NCBI GenBank assembly: GCA_009692015.1
Contig: SIAB01000007.1
Span: 1-36,991, forward strand
Origin: Phycisphaerales bacterium
GTDB lineage: Bacteria > Planctomycetota > Phycisphaerae > Phycisphaerales > SM1A02
DNA length: 36,991 bases
Reading direction: 5' to 3'
Shown: positions 14,701 through 27,855 of the stretch, one piece after another
How the letters are laid out: each line of letters starts with the position of its first letter
How positions within the stretch are numbered: position 1 is the first letter of the stretch
The notes under the pieces: model-generated
Told to the model about the DNA's origin: nothing
Database searches by the model: none
Seen by the model: the letters and a program-made list of their open reading frames with translations, nothing else
Translations under genes and position numbers: made by a program

Positions 14701-17700
14701 ATGACCACGAGAAACGTCCGTGACTATTCGAAGCGCGGCGACGCGATCCCCGTCCCAAACTTGACCCGCGTGCAGCAAGCTGCCTACGAGCGCTACTTGC
14801 AGAAAGATGTGCTCCCTGAATCGCGCAAGGGGCACCTCGGGCTGCAGTCACTTCTGCAGGAGATTTTTCCGATCGAGAGTTACGACGGTCAGATGAAACT
14901 CGAATTCATCTCCTACTCATTCGGTGAACCACAACACACCGAAGCAGAGTGCCGCGAACTGCGACTCACCTACGGCTATCCATGGCGCGTCAAGATGCGT
15001 CTGCGTCGCGAGGGTTCGACGGATGTCCTCGAAGAAGATATTTATCTGGGGGACATTCCGATCCTCCTCGGCGGTGGCGAGTTCGTCGTCAACGGTTCTG
15101 AGCGGGTGATCGTCAGTCAGTTGCATCGCTCACCGGGCGTCGACTTTTCGATCGCATCGAGCGTGGCCGATCGGCCGCTGCACAGCGCCCGCATCATCCC
15201 AGAGCGCGGATCGTGGATCGAACTGGAAGTGACCAAGAAGGATGTGCTCGCCATGCGCATCGACCAGTCCACCAAGCTCGCGGCGACCACCTTCCTGAGG
15301 GCGATGGACGAGAAATTCGCCGACTCTGAGAAGATTCTTGAACTCTTTTATGAGGTCGAGGATGTTCGCGTGGAGAAACTGCGCCCCGAGCATTACTCGG
15401 CAGAGCTGATCATCGATCAGGACACCGGAGAGGAACTTTGCAAGATCGGCATGCCCTTTGGCGACAAGGTCGCGACCATTCAGGCCAGTCCGCTCAAGAC
15501 GGTTCGGGCGATCTGCAACCCAGGCGATCCGCTCATCCTCAACACACTCAGCGAAGAGAAACTGGACTTCCTCGCCGAGGCGACTGAGCATGAGGCGGCG
15601 CTCCTGCGCCTCTACGCCCGGCTTCGACCAGGCAATCCACCGCAGGTCGAGAAGGCCAAGGATCTCTTCGCCGAGAAGTTCCTCGACACGAATCGCTACC
15701 GACTCGGACGGGTCGGTCGGTTCCGCGTCAACCGCAAGTTTGCCGATGATCCGCAGTACAAGCAGGTCGGCGAGTCCGCGCAGCATTTGCGCGCCGAAGA
15801 CTTCCTGGCGGTCATTCGCTACATCATGGAACTGCGCCGCCCCAACGATCCGAATCGGCGATCGCGCGCGCATGTCGATGACATCGATCATTTGGGTAAT
15901 CGTCGCCTGCGAACACTCGATGAACTTGCTACCGAAGAAATGCGCAAGGGATTCCTCAAGCTCAAGCGCACCGTTCAGGAACGCATGAGTGTGAAGGATC
16001 CAACCGATCACTCCTACAAGATCGCTGACCTCGTCAACTCGAAGTCCATTTCGAGCGCCATCGAGTTCTTCTTTGGTCGAAGTGAGTTGTCGCAGGTTGT
16101 GGATCAGACCAACCCGCTGTCGATGCTTGTCCACGAACGCCGACTTTCGGCACTCGGACCGGGCGGACTCAATCGCAAACGCGCTGGATTCGAAGTGCGC
16201 GATGTGCACATCTCGCATTACGGGCGCATCTGTCCGATCGAAACGCCTGAAGGTGCGAACATCGGTCTGATCGCCAGCTTGGGCATCTATTCCGGCGTCG
16301 ATGACTACGGATTCTTGTTGACCCCCTACCGCGAGATCAAGAACGGGAAGACCACCGGGAAGAGCGTCAGTCTGCGCGCCGATGAAGAACTGAAGAGCGT
16401 GCTGGCCCCGAGCGAGACATTGGATCAGGCGGGGATGATCAAAGAGCCGCTGGTCCTGGTCCGCAAGGGCGGCGAACTCGTCACCGCTGAATCATCCGAA
16501 GTGCAGTTTGTGGACATCAGTCCCAAGCAGACGGTCGGAGTTTCCGCGGCTCTCATCCCCTTCCTTGAACACGACGATGCCAATCGCGCACTCATGGGAT
16601 CGAACATGCAGCGCCAGGCGGTCCCACTCGTCAAGGTCGATCCACCCCTGGTGGCGACTGGAATGGAACGGGTGGTCGGACGATCGAGCGGCATGATCGT
16701 GCGCGCTGAACGAGCCGGAACCGTGACCTTCGTCGACGCCGAGCGCATCATCGTCGACAATGCCGACGAGTACGTCCTTCGCAAGTTCGTCGGTCTCAAT
16801 GAAAAGACCTGCCAGAACCAGAAGCCAATCGTGCGGCTCAACCAGCGGGTGAAGAAGGATGAGATTCTCGCTGATGGCGCCAGCACGAGTCAGGGCGAGT
16901 TGGCGATCGGCAAGAATGTGCTGGTCGCCTTCAACACCTTTGACGGCTACAACTTCGAAGATGCAATCGTGATCAGCGAACGCTTGGTGAAGGATGACAC
17001 CTTCACATCGATTCATATCGAATCCTTCGATGTCGAAGTACGCGAAACGAAACTCGGGAAGCAAGAGTTCACGGCCGATATCCCAAATGTCTCCGAGCAG
17101 GCACTTCGCAATCTCAACGAGCACGGAGTTATCCGCGTCGGGGCGCGCGTCTCGCCGGGCGACATCCTCGTTGGAAAGGTGAGCCCGAAATCCAAGAGCG
17201 AGCTCTCGCCGGAAGAGAAGTTGCTCCACGCGATCTTCGGTCGCGCCGGAGAGGATGTCAAGAATGACTCCCTCGATGTTCCGGCCGGAACCGAAGGCGT
17301 TGTGATTGGAACCAAACACTTCAGCCGACGACAGCATCAGACTGACGAGCAGAAACGACAATTGCGCAAGGACATCGCGAGTTTCGAGCAGTCGATGGAT
17401 GCCAAGGCCATTCAACTCTTCCGCCAGATGGCGGGCGAGATCAACCGGATCACGGGAACTGAGATGGTCGATCCATCGACCCGACAACGGGTCGGCGCCA
17501 GCGACATCCCCGATGTCATCCTCGAACAGATCGAGGGCTTCGGCGAGAAGTGGATCAAGGGATCGAAGGAGTCACGCGAGCAGGCACTGGTAACGCATGG
17601 TCAGTTCTGGCCGCGCATCAAGACCTTGATGCAAGAGAAGGAACGACGCGTCAATCACATGAAGCGCGGCGACGAACTGCCTTCGGGTGTCTTGGAAATG

Positions 17701-18525
17701 GTCAAGGTTTATCTCGCGACCAAACGGCAGTTGTCGGTTGGTGACAAGATGGCTGGTCGCCACGGAAACAAGGGCGTCATCGCCCGGATCGTTCCCGAAG
17801 CGGATATGCCTTTCCTCGCAGACGGCACGCCGGTCGAAATCCTCCTCAATCCACTCGGTGTGCCCAGCCGCATGAATGTGGGTCAGATTCTTGAAACGCA
17901 TCTGGGCTGGGCCGCTCGCGTCTTGGGATTCCAGGCCGTGACGCCCGTCTTCGATGGCGCGCGGGAGTCTGAGATTTTCGATGCAATCCGTGAAGCGAAC
18001 ACCCATGTCAACCAGCGCGTTTCGTCGTTTGAATCAACTGGCGCGAACCCCGGAACGCCGACCGAATTGCTGGCGCTCATGCCCGAGGATGGCAAGGTTC
18101 AGTTGTACGACGGTCGAACTGGCGAAGCGTTCAATCAGCGCACCTCAGTCGGCTCCATGTACCTCTTGAAGCTCCACCACTTGGTCGACGACAAGATCCA
18201 CGCCCGATCAACTGGACCATACAGTCTGATCACCCAGCAGCCGCTTGGTGGCAAGGCTCGTACCGGAGGGCAGCGATTCGGCGAGATGGAAGTCTGGGCG
18301 CTCGAGGCCTACGGCGCGGCGTACATGCTTCAGGAACTTCTGACCGTCAAGAGTGACGACATTGAAGGTCGCCAGAAGATTTACGAATCCATGGTGAAAG
18401 GCGACAACACGCTGCAGGCCGGAATGCCGGTGGTTTTCGATGTGTTGTGCCAGGAAATCAAGGGATTGTGCCTGAACATCCAGCTTGAGAAGGTTGGCGG
18501 CGAAGCGGCCGCGCCGGTGATCTGA
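14701..18525 (+). CDS. rpoB: RNA polymerase beta subunit
   Basis: This is the catalytic beta subunit of RNA polymerase. It has 1274 residues from the ATG at 14701, chosen because GAGGTGA lies just upstream; a TTG 27 bases earlier is less likely. Conserved blocks include G-S-E-R-V-I-V-S-Q, the rifampicin pocket at about residues 461-485 (E. coli positions 509-533), E-T-P-E-G-x-N-I-G-L-I, [22 protein letters not shown] and the C-terminal [14 protein letters not shown]. Asp468, His478 and Ser483 match the rifampicin contacts D516, H526 and S531, while Val466, Val467 and Thr470 differ from E. coli. It is slightly shorter than the 1342-aa E. coli protein. rpoC follows after about 43 bases. Confidence 0.98.
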   Translation: MTTRNVRDYSKRGDAIPVPNLTRVQQAAYERYLQKDVLPESRKGHLGLQSLLQEIFPIESYDGQMKLEFISYSFGEPQHTEAECRELRLTYGYPWRVKMRLRREGSTDVLEEDIYLGDIPILLGGGEFVVNGSERVIVSQLHRSPGVDFSIASSVADRPLHSARIIPERGSWIELEVTKKDVLAMRIDQSTKLAATTFLRAMDEKFADSEKILELFYEVEDVRVEKLRPEHYSAELIIDQDTGEELCKIGMPFGDKVATIQASPLKTVRAICNPGDPLILNTLSEEKLDFLAEATEHEAALLRLYARLRPGNPPQVEKAKDLFAEKFLDTNRYRLGRVGRFRVNRKFADDPQYKQVGESAQHLRAEDFLAVIRYIMELRRPNDPNRRSRAHVDDIDHLGNRRLRTLDELATEEMRKGFLKLKRTVQERMSVKDPTDHSYKIADLVNSKSISSAIEFFFGRSELSQVVDQTNPLSMLVHERRLSALGPGGLNRKRAGFEVRDVHISHYGRICPIETPEGANIGLIASLGIYSGVDDYGFLLTPYREIKNGKTTGKSVSLRADEELKSVLAPSETLDQAGMIKEPLVLVRKGGELVTAESSEVQFVDISPKQTVGVSAALIPFLEHDDANRALMGSNMQRQAVPLVKVDPPLVATGMERVVGRSSGMIVRAERAGTVTFVDAERIIVDNADEYVLRKFVGLNEKTCQNQKPIVRLNQRVKKDEILADGASTSQGELAIGKNVLVAFNTFDGYNFEDAIVISERLVKDDTFTSIHIESFDVEVRETKLGKQEFTADIPNVSEQALRNLNEHGVIRVGARVSPGDILVGKVSPKSKSELSPEEKLLHAIFGRAGEDVKNDSLDVPAGTEGVVIGTKHFSRRQHQTDEQKRQLRKDIASFEQSMDAKAIQLFRQMAGEINRITGTEMVDPSTRQRVGASDIPDVILEQIEGFGEKWIKGSKESREQALVTHGQFWPRIKTLMQEKERRVNHMKRGDELPSGVLEMVKVYLATKRQLSVGDKMAGRHGNKGVIARIVPEADMPFLADGTPVEILLNPLGVPSRMNVGQILETHLGWAARVLGFQAVTPVFDGARESEIFDAIREANTHVNQRVSSFESTGANPGTPTELLALMPEDGKVQLYDGRTGEAFNQRTSVGSMYLLKLHHLVDDKIHARSTGPYSLITQQPLGGKARTGGQRFGEMEVWALEAYGAAYMLQELLTVKSDDIEGRQKIYESMVKGDNTLQAGMPVVFDVLCQEIKGLCLNIQLEKVGGEAAAPVI

Positions 18526-18568
18526 TTCGGTCCGATTCGAACTCTGAATACTTTTGGAAAGATCCACT

Positions 18569-23047
<4,479 letters not shown>

Positions 23048-23095
23048 GTTGACCCCGTTCTGTGTGGTTCGTGCTTCTGCTGTCGAAAGTGACCG

Positions 23096-23569
23096 ATGAC
23101 CAAAGCACAAGGTGAACCTTGGTTCAAGAATGGTTTGCGGTTCTCGTGCACCCAGTGCGGCAATTGTTGCACAGGTGGCCCCGGCGCCGTTTGGTTCACC
23201 CCAGCAGAGGGTGGTGCGATGGCAGCAGCCCTCGGCATGACCGAGGAGGAGTTCACCGCCAAGCACACCCGCGTGATCGCGCAGCGACGATCGTTGAACG
23301 AGTCCGAAACGACTCATGGATTTGACTGCACATTTCTCGATCGCACGACTGATCCTGGCCGCGCTCTCTGCCGTGTCTATCAGGCCCGTCCGGCGCAGTG
23401 CCGAACCTGGCCTTTCTGGCCTGAGAATATGAGCACGCCACAGGCATGGAAGGATGCCAAGGCACGCACCCCCTGCCCGGGAATGGGGCAAGGGCAACTC
23501 ATCACAATCGAAGAAATTCGCATACTCCGCGATCAGGATGCGGCCGACAATTCGACGGCGCCTTGGTAG
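23096..23569 (+). CDS. YkgJ-type cysteine-cluster protein
   Basis: This is a 157-residue soluble protein with the Cx2Cx2CC signature at Cys18, Cys21, Cys24 and Cys25, and further cysteines at 78, 92, 102 and 127, the last ones in a C-R-V-Y-x-A-R-P-x-x-C-R-x-W-P segment. This is the pattern of the YkgJ/UPF0153 family, proteins thought to bind zinc or an iron-sulfur cluster; their function is not firmly established. It starts 48 bases after rpoC with no terminator in between, so it may be read from the rpoBC transcript. Its 3' end overlaps the probable TTG start of the next cysteine-rich gene. Confidence 0.88.
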   Translation: MTKAQGEPWFKNGLRFSCTQCGNCCTGGPGAVWFTPAEGGAMAAALGMTEEEFTAKHTRVIAQRRSLNESETTHGFDCTFLDRTTDPGRALCRVYQARPAQCRTWPFWPENMSTPQAWKDAKARTPCPGMGQGQLITIEEIRILRDQDAADNSTAPW

Positions 23570-24120
23570 CCCAGTCGGGATGCGCTCTGAATCCATTTCT
23601 TCCTGAACATCCGCCAGATGATCTGACTTTGAAGACTTGGTGGATCGCGGCGCGCGATCCCGCAATCGATGGCGCCCTGCGTGCGCTCCACGAGCACGCT
23701 GCGACCGTTGCCGCGCTGAACCGCCCAGTTTGTCTGGCATCGGGTCGGTGCTGCCAGTTTGCAGAGCACGGACACATGCTTGCTGTCACGGGTCTCGAGG
23801 CGCTCTGGGTTTGGCAGCAGACTTCGGCTCGTCTTTCGACCGCGTCGGCCCAGATCGCGCAGGCGATCGGCCAGTGCGGTTTTCTCGATGGCAAACTCTG
23901 CTCGATTCATCCCAACCGTCCAACGGGTTGCCGCACATACTTCTGCGATCGTGGCGATGGGCAGTGGCAGTCATCGCTCGGTGAGTCGCTCCACCAAGCC
24001 CTTCGCGCCCTCCATACAGAGCACCAACTTCCCTATCTCTGCGCCGAGTGGACATGGCTCCTGACCGTGCTTGCCCGCGCAGAATCGCGGGGGGTTTTTC
24101 CCGCAGTGCCGCTACCCTAG
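23563..24120 (+). CDS. Second cysteine-cluster (YkgJ-like) protein, start uncertain
   Basis: This is a divergent relative of the preceding gene. About 185 residues can be read from TTG at 23563, which overlaps the previous stop by 7 bases. The frame is open further upstream to an ATG at 23446, but that part lies inside the previous gene and looks like a frame shadow. The core has Cys57, Cys63 and Cys64 (C-x5-C-C), Cys105, Cys113, and a C-R-T-Y-F-C pair at 123 and 128 preceded by H-P-N-R-P-T-G. This Cys order and the R-P-x-x-C-R-x-Y motif match the YkgJ pattern. No function is known. The pair may act together, for example as partners in the same metal or cluster-binding role; this is inference. 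Confidence 0.75.
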   Translation: MVAQSGCALNPFLPEHPPDDLTLKTWWIAARDPAIDGALRALHEHAATVAALNRPVCLASGRCCQFAEHGHMLAVTGLEALWVWQQTSARLSTASAQIAQAIGQCGFLDGKLCSIHPNRPTGCRTYFCDRGDGQWQSSLGESLHQALRALHTEHQLPYLCAEWTWLLTVLARAESRGVFPAVPLP

Positions 24121-24123
24121 GAT
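24118..24123 (+). promoter_or_regulatory. TAGGAT -10-like box 6 bases before the ATG at 24130
   Basis: TAGGAT overlaps the TAG stop codon of the preceding gene and is followed by TCACCG and then ATG, almost the same arrangement as before tyrS. It would give a leaderless transcript. A ribosome binding site role for AGGA is an alternative. Confidence 0.33.
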
Positions 24124-24129
24124 TCACCG

Positions 24130-25092
24130 ATGCGCGAGTATGAGTTGCGACATGACCTCAAACGATCCGAGGTGGCGGGCTACCAGTTTCCACTAGGGAT
24201 TGAACCCATCTCCTTGCCTGCTCCCAAGCAGGGCTACACCTTGGAGTACACCCCCGGCGAGGATGGCGACCCCGACACATACGCCTTTCATATCGTCCTG
24301 AGCCACGATCGCCTCGGCGCAGTGATTCGAGATGCCTTTGACTTTCTCCCCGAGGAGGTCATTCCAATCGTCGAGATTGGATCCCGTGATGCATATCGGG
24401 CGCTGGACATCTATCTCGGTGCAGAGCCGATCGCCACAACGGACTTCTTCAAGGTGTGGAAACGATTCGAACCACTGCTGCTCGAGGATGGATCGATCGG
24501 CGCGGGCGCGAACGCAGAGCAACCCTTCGTCGAGATCTTCCTCGACACATGGAAGGGACTCTTGATCAATGTCCCAATCAGCATGCGCCGCGAGGTCGAA
24601 CAGATGCTCGCTCGTCATGGACTGCGCGAGGTGTTGGAAACATGGCCACACGATTTGGATCACTCACCCGAACCGCCCTCACAATTGCGCGATGTGCTCG
24701 CCACGGAGGATGATCAAAGCCCCGATCTCGACGAGATTCTCTTGCAACTGCGCGAAGCGTGGGACTTGGAGCTCGATGTCGATCCCGAAGTGAACGTCGA
24801 TGAGAGTGGTCGACGACTCGGTCTGGTCTTGTGGCACGCGATCGTGCTGGCCGTTCGTCAAGATCGCCGCGGCAAGGGGGCATACATCACGGTCTGGGCG
24901 ACGGCGGGAAGCCTTGCCGAGATGGAACGAATCGTCAACGACCATGTCGAAGAGAAAATGCCAGAGTGGAGTTTTGAGGGCTTTTTCTCGCTGGATCGTG
25001 TGGCCTTTGACGAACGCCCCGAAGAACTTTCGGACCTCACCATGCGGCGAAACCAACCGCAAGTTCATCTGACTTCGATCGACGCCTGGTGA
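24130..25092 (+). CDS. Protein of unknown function, 320 aa
   Basis: I do not recognise this protein. It is soluble, strongly acidic, with no signal peptide, membrane segment or cysteine cluster. It looks alpha/beta with long charged helices (for example around residues 150-180 and 200-225) and a conserved-looking stretch V-P-I-S-M-R-R-E-V-E-Q-M-L near residue 150. The C-terminal third (Y-I-T-V-W-A-T-A-G-S-L-A-E-M) could be a separate small domain. It follows the second cysteine-cluster gene by 9 bases and uses similar codons, so it is a real gene and may belong to the same operon. Its stop codon touches the stop codon of the convergent livF. Confidence 0.8.
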   Translation: MREYELRHDLKRSEVAGYQFPLGIEPISLPAPKQGYTLEYTPGEDGDPDTYAFHIVLSHDRLGAVIRDAFDFLPEEVIPIVEIGSRDAYRALDIYLGAEPIATTDFFKVWKRFEPLLLEDGSIGAGANAEQPFVEIFLDTWKGLLINVPISMRREVEQMLARHGLREVLETWPHDLDHSPEPPSQLRDVLATEDDQSPDLDEILLQLREAWDLELDVDPEVNVDESGRRLGLVLWHAIVLAVRQDRRGKGAYITVWATAGSLAEMERIVNDHVEEKMPEWSFEGFFSLDRVAFDERPEELSDLTMRRNQPQVHLTSIDAW

Positions 25093-25809
25093 TCATTCGC
25101 CGAGGTAGGCGCTCTTGATTCGATCGTCGTTGAGCAGGTCGCTCGACTCTCCTGAAACGGTGACGGCGCCGGTCTCGATGACATAACCGCGCGACGAGAG
25201 TTTCAGAGCGCCGCGCGCGTTCTGCTCCACAAGTAACACAGTCAATCCATCTTGATTGAGTTCACGAATCGCAGCGAAAATGCGGGTCACAAGAATCGGG
25301 GCGATTCCCATCGATGGTTCGTCCATCATGAGCAGTCGCGGACGACTCATCAACGCCCGACCGATCGCAAGCATTTGCTGTTCGCCGCCGGAGAGTGTTC
25401 CAGCGAGCTGCGATTGCCGTTCCTTGAGAATCGGGAAGAGATCATGCACGCGGTGCATCTCGCTCACGACCGCGTGACCATCACTGTGCAAGTATGCCCC
25501 GAGCGTCAGGTTCTCGAGGACAGTCATCCGCGCAAACACACGCCGACCCTCGGGCACCTGCACGAGACCGCGCGCGACAACCTCATCGGGCCGCAATCCC
25601 AGCATGGACTCGCCACAGAAGCAAACGACTCCCGCCGTGGGTCGAATCACCTGATTGATCGCCATCAGCGTGGTGCTCTTCCCCGCGCCATTCGAGCCAA
25701 TCAAGGCGACGATCTCCCCAGCTTCGACCCGCAGAGAAACCCCCCGCAGCACCTCGATGGGCCCGTAACCGCAGCGCAGTTCTGAGACTTCCAACATCGA
25801 ATGACTCAT
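25093..25809 (-). CDS. livF: Branched-chain amino acid ABC transporter ATPase LivF
   Basis: This is one of the two ATP-binding subunits of a LivFGHM-type importer for branched-chain amino acids or related compounds. From the ATG at 25809 it has 238 residues, the normal length. Walker A is G-S-N-G-A-G-K-S, followed by the family motif V-P-E-G-R-R-V-F-A-R-M-T-V, the signature L-S-G-G-E-Q-Q-M-L-A-I-G-R-A-L, Walker B L-L-M-M-D-E-P-S-M-G and the H-loop replaced by the LivF-type V-L-L-V-E-Q-N. The start is set by the ATGA overlap with the livG stop; an upstream ATG at 25845 would extend into livG. It is the last gene of the operon. Confidence 0.95.
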   Translation of the reverse strand: MSHSMLEVSELRCGYGPIEVLRGVSLRVEAGEIVALIGSNGAGKSTTLMAINQVIRPTAGVVCFCGESMLGLRPDEVVARGLVQVPEGRRVFARMTVLENLTLGAYLHSDGHAVVSEMHRVHDLFPILKERQSQLAGTLSGGEQQMLAIGRALMSRPRLLMMDEPSMGIAPILVTRIFAAIRELNQDGLTVLLVEQNARGALKLSSRGYVIETGAVTVSGESSDLLNDDRIKSAYLGE

Positions 25810-26840
25810 CCGTGGCTCTCCGTGCCGAGGTAGGCCTCGACACACGCTGAATTTGCGCGGATTTCGGCGGGTGTGCCCTCTGCGATTTGTTTCCCGTATT
25901 GAAGGACGAGAATCCGATCGGAAACGCCCATCACCAGCCGCATATGGTGTTCAATGAGCACGACGGTCGTTCCAGCATCGCGAACCCGACGAATGAGTGC
26001 CATGAGATCGACCACCTCGGATGGATTCATCCCAGCTGCTGGCTCGTCGAGCAGGATGAGCTTTGGCTTCCCGGCGAGGGCGCGGGCGATCTCGAGCCGA
26101 CGCCGATATCCGTAGGGAAGACTCCCTGCGGCCGAATCTGCGCGGTCTGCCAGCCCAACAAACTCGAGGAGTTTCTCTGCTTCGGCGTGAAACCGCTCGC
26201 GCTCAGAAAAGAACAGCGGCAGGCGCAGCAGCGCGCTCCAGAATCCTGCCTTCATCCGGTAATCCATGCCAACGAGAACATTTTGCACGAGGCTCAGTTC
26301 ATTGAAGAGGCGGATATTCTGGAAGGTGCGCGCGACTCCGCTGCGGGCAATCACATCGGGGGTACGGCGCGACCGCCACCAGAGAATCAGCGTCGTTGCC
26401 GCGCCCACGCATCCCCCGATGCACCCGGTCGCGATCCCGGCGGAGAACGGCAGTTCGGCGAGCGCGCGGAAGAAGTCACCCGCTGCTTTTCCCCAGGGAA
26501 ATGGCTGCAAATAGACATAATTCGCATTGATCACCCGCGTCCAGAGCGATTCGACATTGATGGCGACAACCGCGGTGCAACCAATCAGCACAAACGCCAG
26601 GGCGATTCGCGCGATTGTCAGCGCAGTCCATCCCAGGCGCACCTCTCGTCCTGAAAACTGCACAACGCCCGAAGTTGGTTCGTAAATCCCAGTGATCGCG
26701 TTGAAGAGTGTGGTCTTTCCAGCACCATTGGGACCGATCACCGCGAAAATTTCTCCTTCCTGCACGGTCAGCGAGACATCTTGGACTGCCACGAGTCCGC
26801 CGAATCGCATGGTCATTCCCTGCGCCGAGAGCACACTCAT
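25806..26840 (-). CDS. livG: Branched-chain amino acid ABC transporter ATPase LivG with a membrane-type insertion
   Basis: This is the second ATPase subunit of the transporter. From the ATG at 26840 (ATGA overlap with livM) it has 344 residues, about 90 more than the usual 250-260. All ATPase motifs are present: Walker A GPNGAGKT (36-43), Q-loop R-T-F-Q (Gln174), signature L-P-Y-G-Y-R-R-R-L-E (241-250), Walker B L-I-L-L-D-E-P (261-267) and the H-loop His298. The extra length lies between residues 68 and 158, exactly between Walker A and the Q-loop. It contains two strongly hydrophobic stretches, about 74-94 and 134-155, which look like transmembrane helices, joined by about 38 polar or aromatic residues. 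Two crossings would leave both halves of the ATPase in the cytoplasm. The frame is uninterrupted, so this is not an assembly fusion visible as a frameshift. Confidence 0.94.
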   Translation of the reverse strand: MSVLSAQGMTMRFGGLVAVQDVSLTVQEGEIFAVIGPNGAGKTTLFNAITGIYEPTSGVVQFSGREVRLGWTALTIARIALAFVLIGCTAVVAINVESLWTRVINANYVYLQPFPWGKAAGDFFRALAELPFSAGIATGCIGGCVGAATTLILWWRSRRTPDVIARSGVARTFQNIRLFNELSLVQNVLVGMDYRMKAGFWSALLRLPLFFSERERFHAEAEKLLEFVGLADRADSAAGSLPYGYRRRLEIARALAGKPKLILLDEPAAGMNPSEVVDLMALIRRVRDAGTTVVLIEHHMRLVMGVSDRILVLQYGKQIAEGTPAEIRANSACVEAYLGTESHG

Positions 26841-27853
26841 CGCATGCTCCGCTCGATGCGCGGTGGAAGGAGACCGTCGGGTTTGAGCCGCACGGCAAGC
26901 ACCAGCGCCAAACCAAAGATCAGGTACTTCCAATTGTTTGGCGAAAGCAGGACATTCCCCTGTCCGCCGATCCCCAGCGCAGCGAGTGCCGCCGCGGCTT
27001 TCACGAGCACAATCGAATTGAGTCCGACCATCACCAGGGCACCCACCAGCACGCCGGCAATTCCGCCGATTCCTCCCACGATCACGATGCAGAGCGCGAG
27101 AATCGATACTTGAAAGTCATAGTTGCTCGGCTCGCCAGTTGAACTCAAGACGCTTGCCGAAAGCCCGCCAGCGAGCGCGGCGATCGCAGCCCCCGTCGAG
27201 AACGCGAGCATCTTGACGCGCTCGACACGAATCCCCATCGATCGCGAAGCCAATTCATCTTGACGAATGCTGAACCACGCTCTGCCGAGGCGCGAGCGTT
27301 CCAGATTTCGCACGAAGAGCACCACGATCACCAGGACCGCAAGGAGCAGGTAGTACCACTTGTACTCATCGCTGGCCGTCCAAGCTTCGCCACCGAACGA
27401 GGGAGATGGAAGCGGATTGATCCCTTGGGTGCCTTTGGTCACCGTGTCGAGATTCTTGAGCAGATCCTGCACAATCTCGCCGAACCCGAGGGTGACGATC
27501 GCCAGGTAATCACCGCGCAAACGAAGAGTCGGCGCGCCCAGCACAAATCCCGCCAGCGCGCCAATGGGAAGTGTCAGAAGAATCCCAGGCCAGAAGCCGA
27601 CCTGAAAGGGATAGATCTCGCAGGTCAGAATCGCGAAGGCATAGGCGCCAATCGCCATGAACGCGGCGATTCCGAGATTCAAGAGTCCTGCATAGCCAGA
27701 GACCACATTGAGACCCAGCGCCAGGATGGCATAGAGAAAGACGCCGCGCACTGCTTCGCTGATGCGCAGTGATTCGGGCAGCGCCAGATCGACGATCGGC
27801 ACGACCGCAGCACAAGTGAGAATGATCGTGATCGCGCCGAATCTCCCGCGCAT
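26837..27853 (-). CDS. livM: Branched-chain amino acid ABC transporter permease LivM
   Basis: This is one of two membrane channel subunits of the Liv importer. It has 338 residues from the ATG at 27853, which is preceded by GGAGAAGGTG and lies 2 bases after the livH stop. The family segments are visible: A-L-G-L-N-V-V-S-G-Y-A-G-L-L-N-L-G, L-R-L-R-G-D-Y-L-A-I-V-T-L-G-F-G-E-I, and the last hydrophobic helices around G-I-A-G-V-L-V-G-A. About eight to ten membrane helices are expected. The longer reading frame starting at 27949 would run back into livH and is not used. Confidence 0.95.
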   Translation of the reverse strand: MRGRFGAITIILTCAAVVPIVDLALPESLRISEAVRGVFLYAILALGLNVVSGYAGLLNLGIAAFMAIGAYAFAILTCEIYPFQVGFWPGILLTLPIGALAGFVLGAPTLRLRGDYLAIVTLGFGEIVQDLLKNLDTVTKGTQGINPLPSPSFGGEAWTASDEYKWYYLLLAVLVIVVLFVRNLERSRLGRAWFSIRQDELASRSMGIRVERVKMLAFSTGAAIAALAGGLSASVLSSTGEPSNYDFQVSILALCIVIVGGIGGIAGVLVGALVMVGLNSIVLVKAAAALAALGIGGQGNVLLSPNNWKYLIFGLALVLAVRLKPDGLLPPRIERSMR

Positions 27854-27855
27854 GT

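Noticed and set aside
24085-24106. GCGGG/CCCGC stem with a T5 loop near the end of the second cysteine-cluster gene
   Set aside because: The T residues lie in the loop rather than after the stem, it is inside coding sequence, and the next gene follows at once.
25810-25845. Longer LivF start (and longer LivG and LivM starts at 26933 and 27949)
   Set aside because: The extensions run into the preceding gene and lack family similarity. The ATGA overlaps and the ribosome binding site of livM point to the shorter starts.
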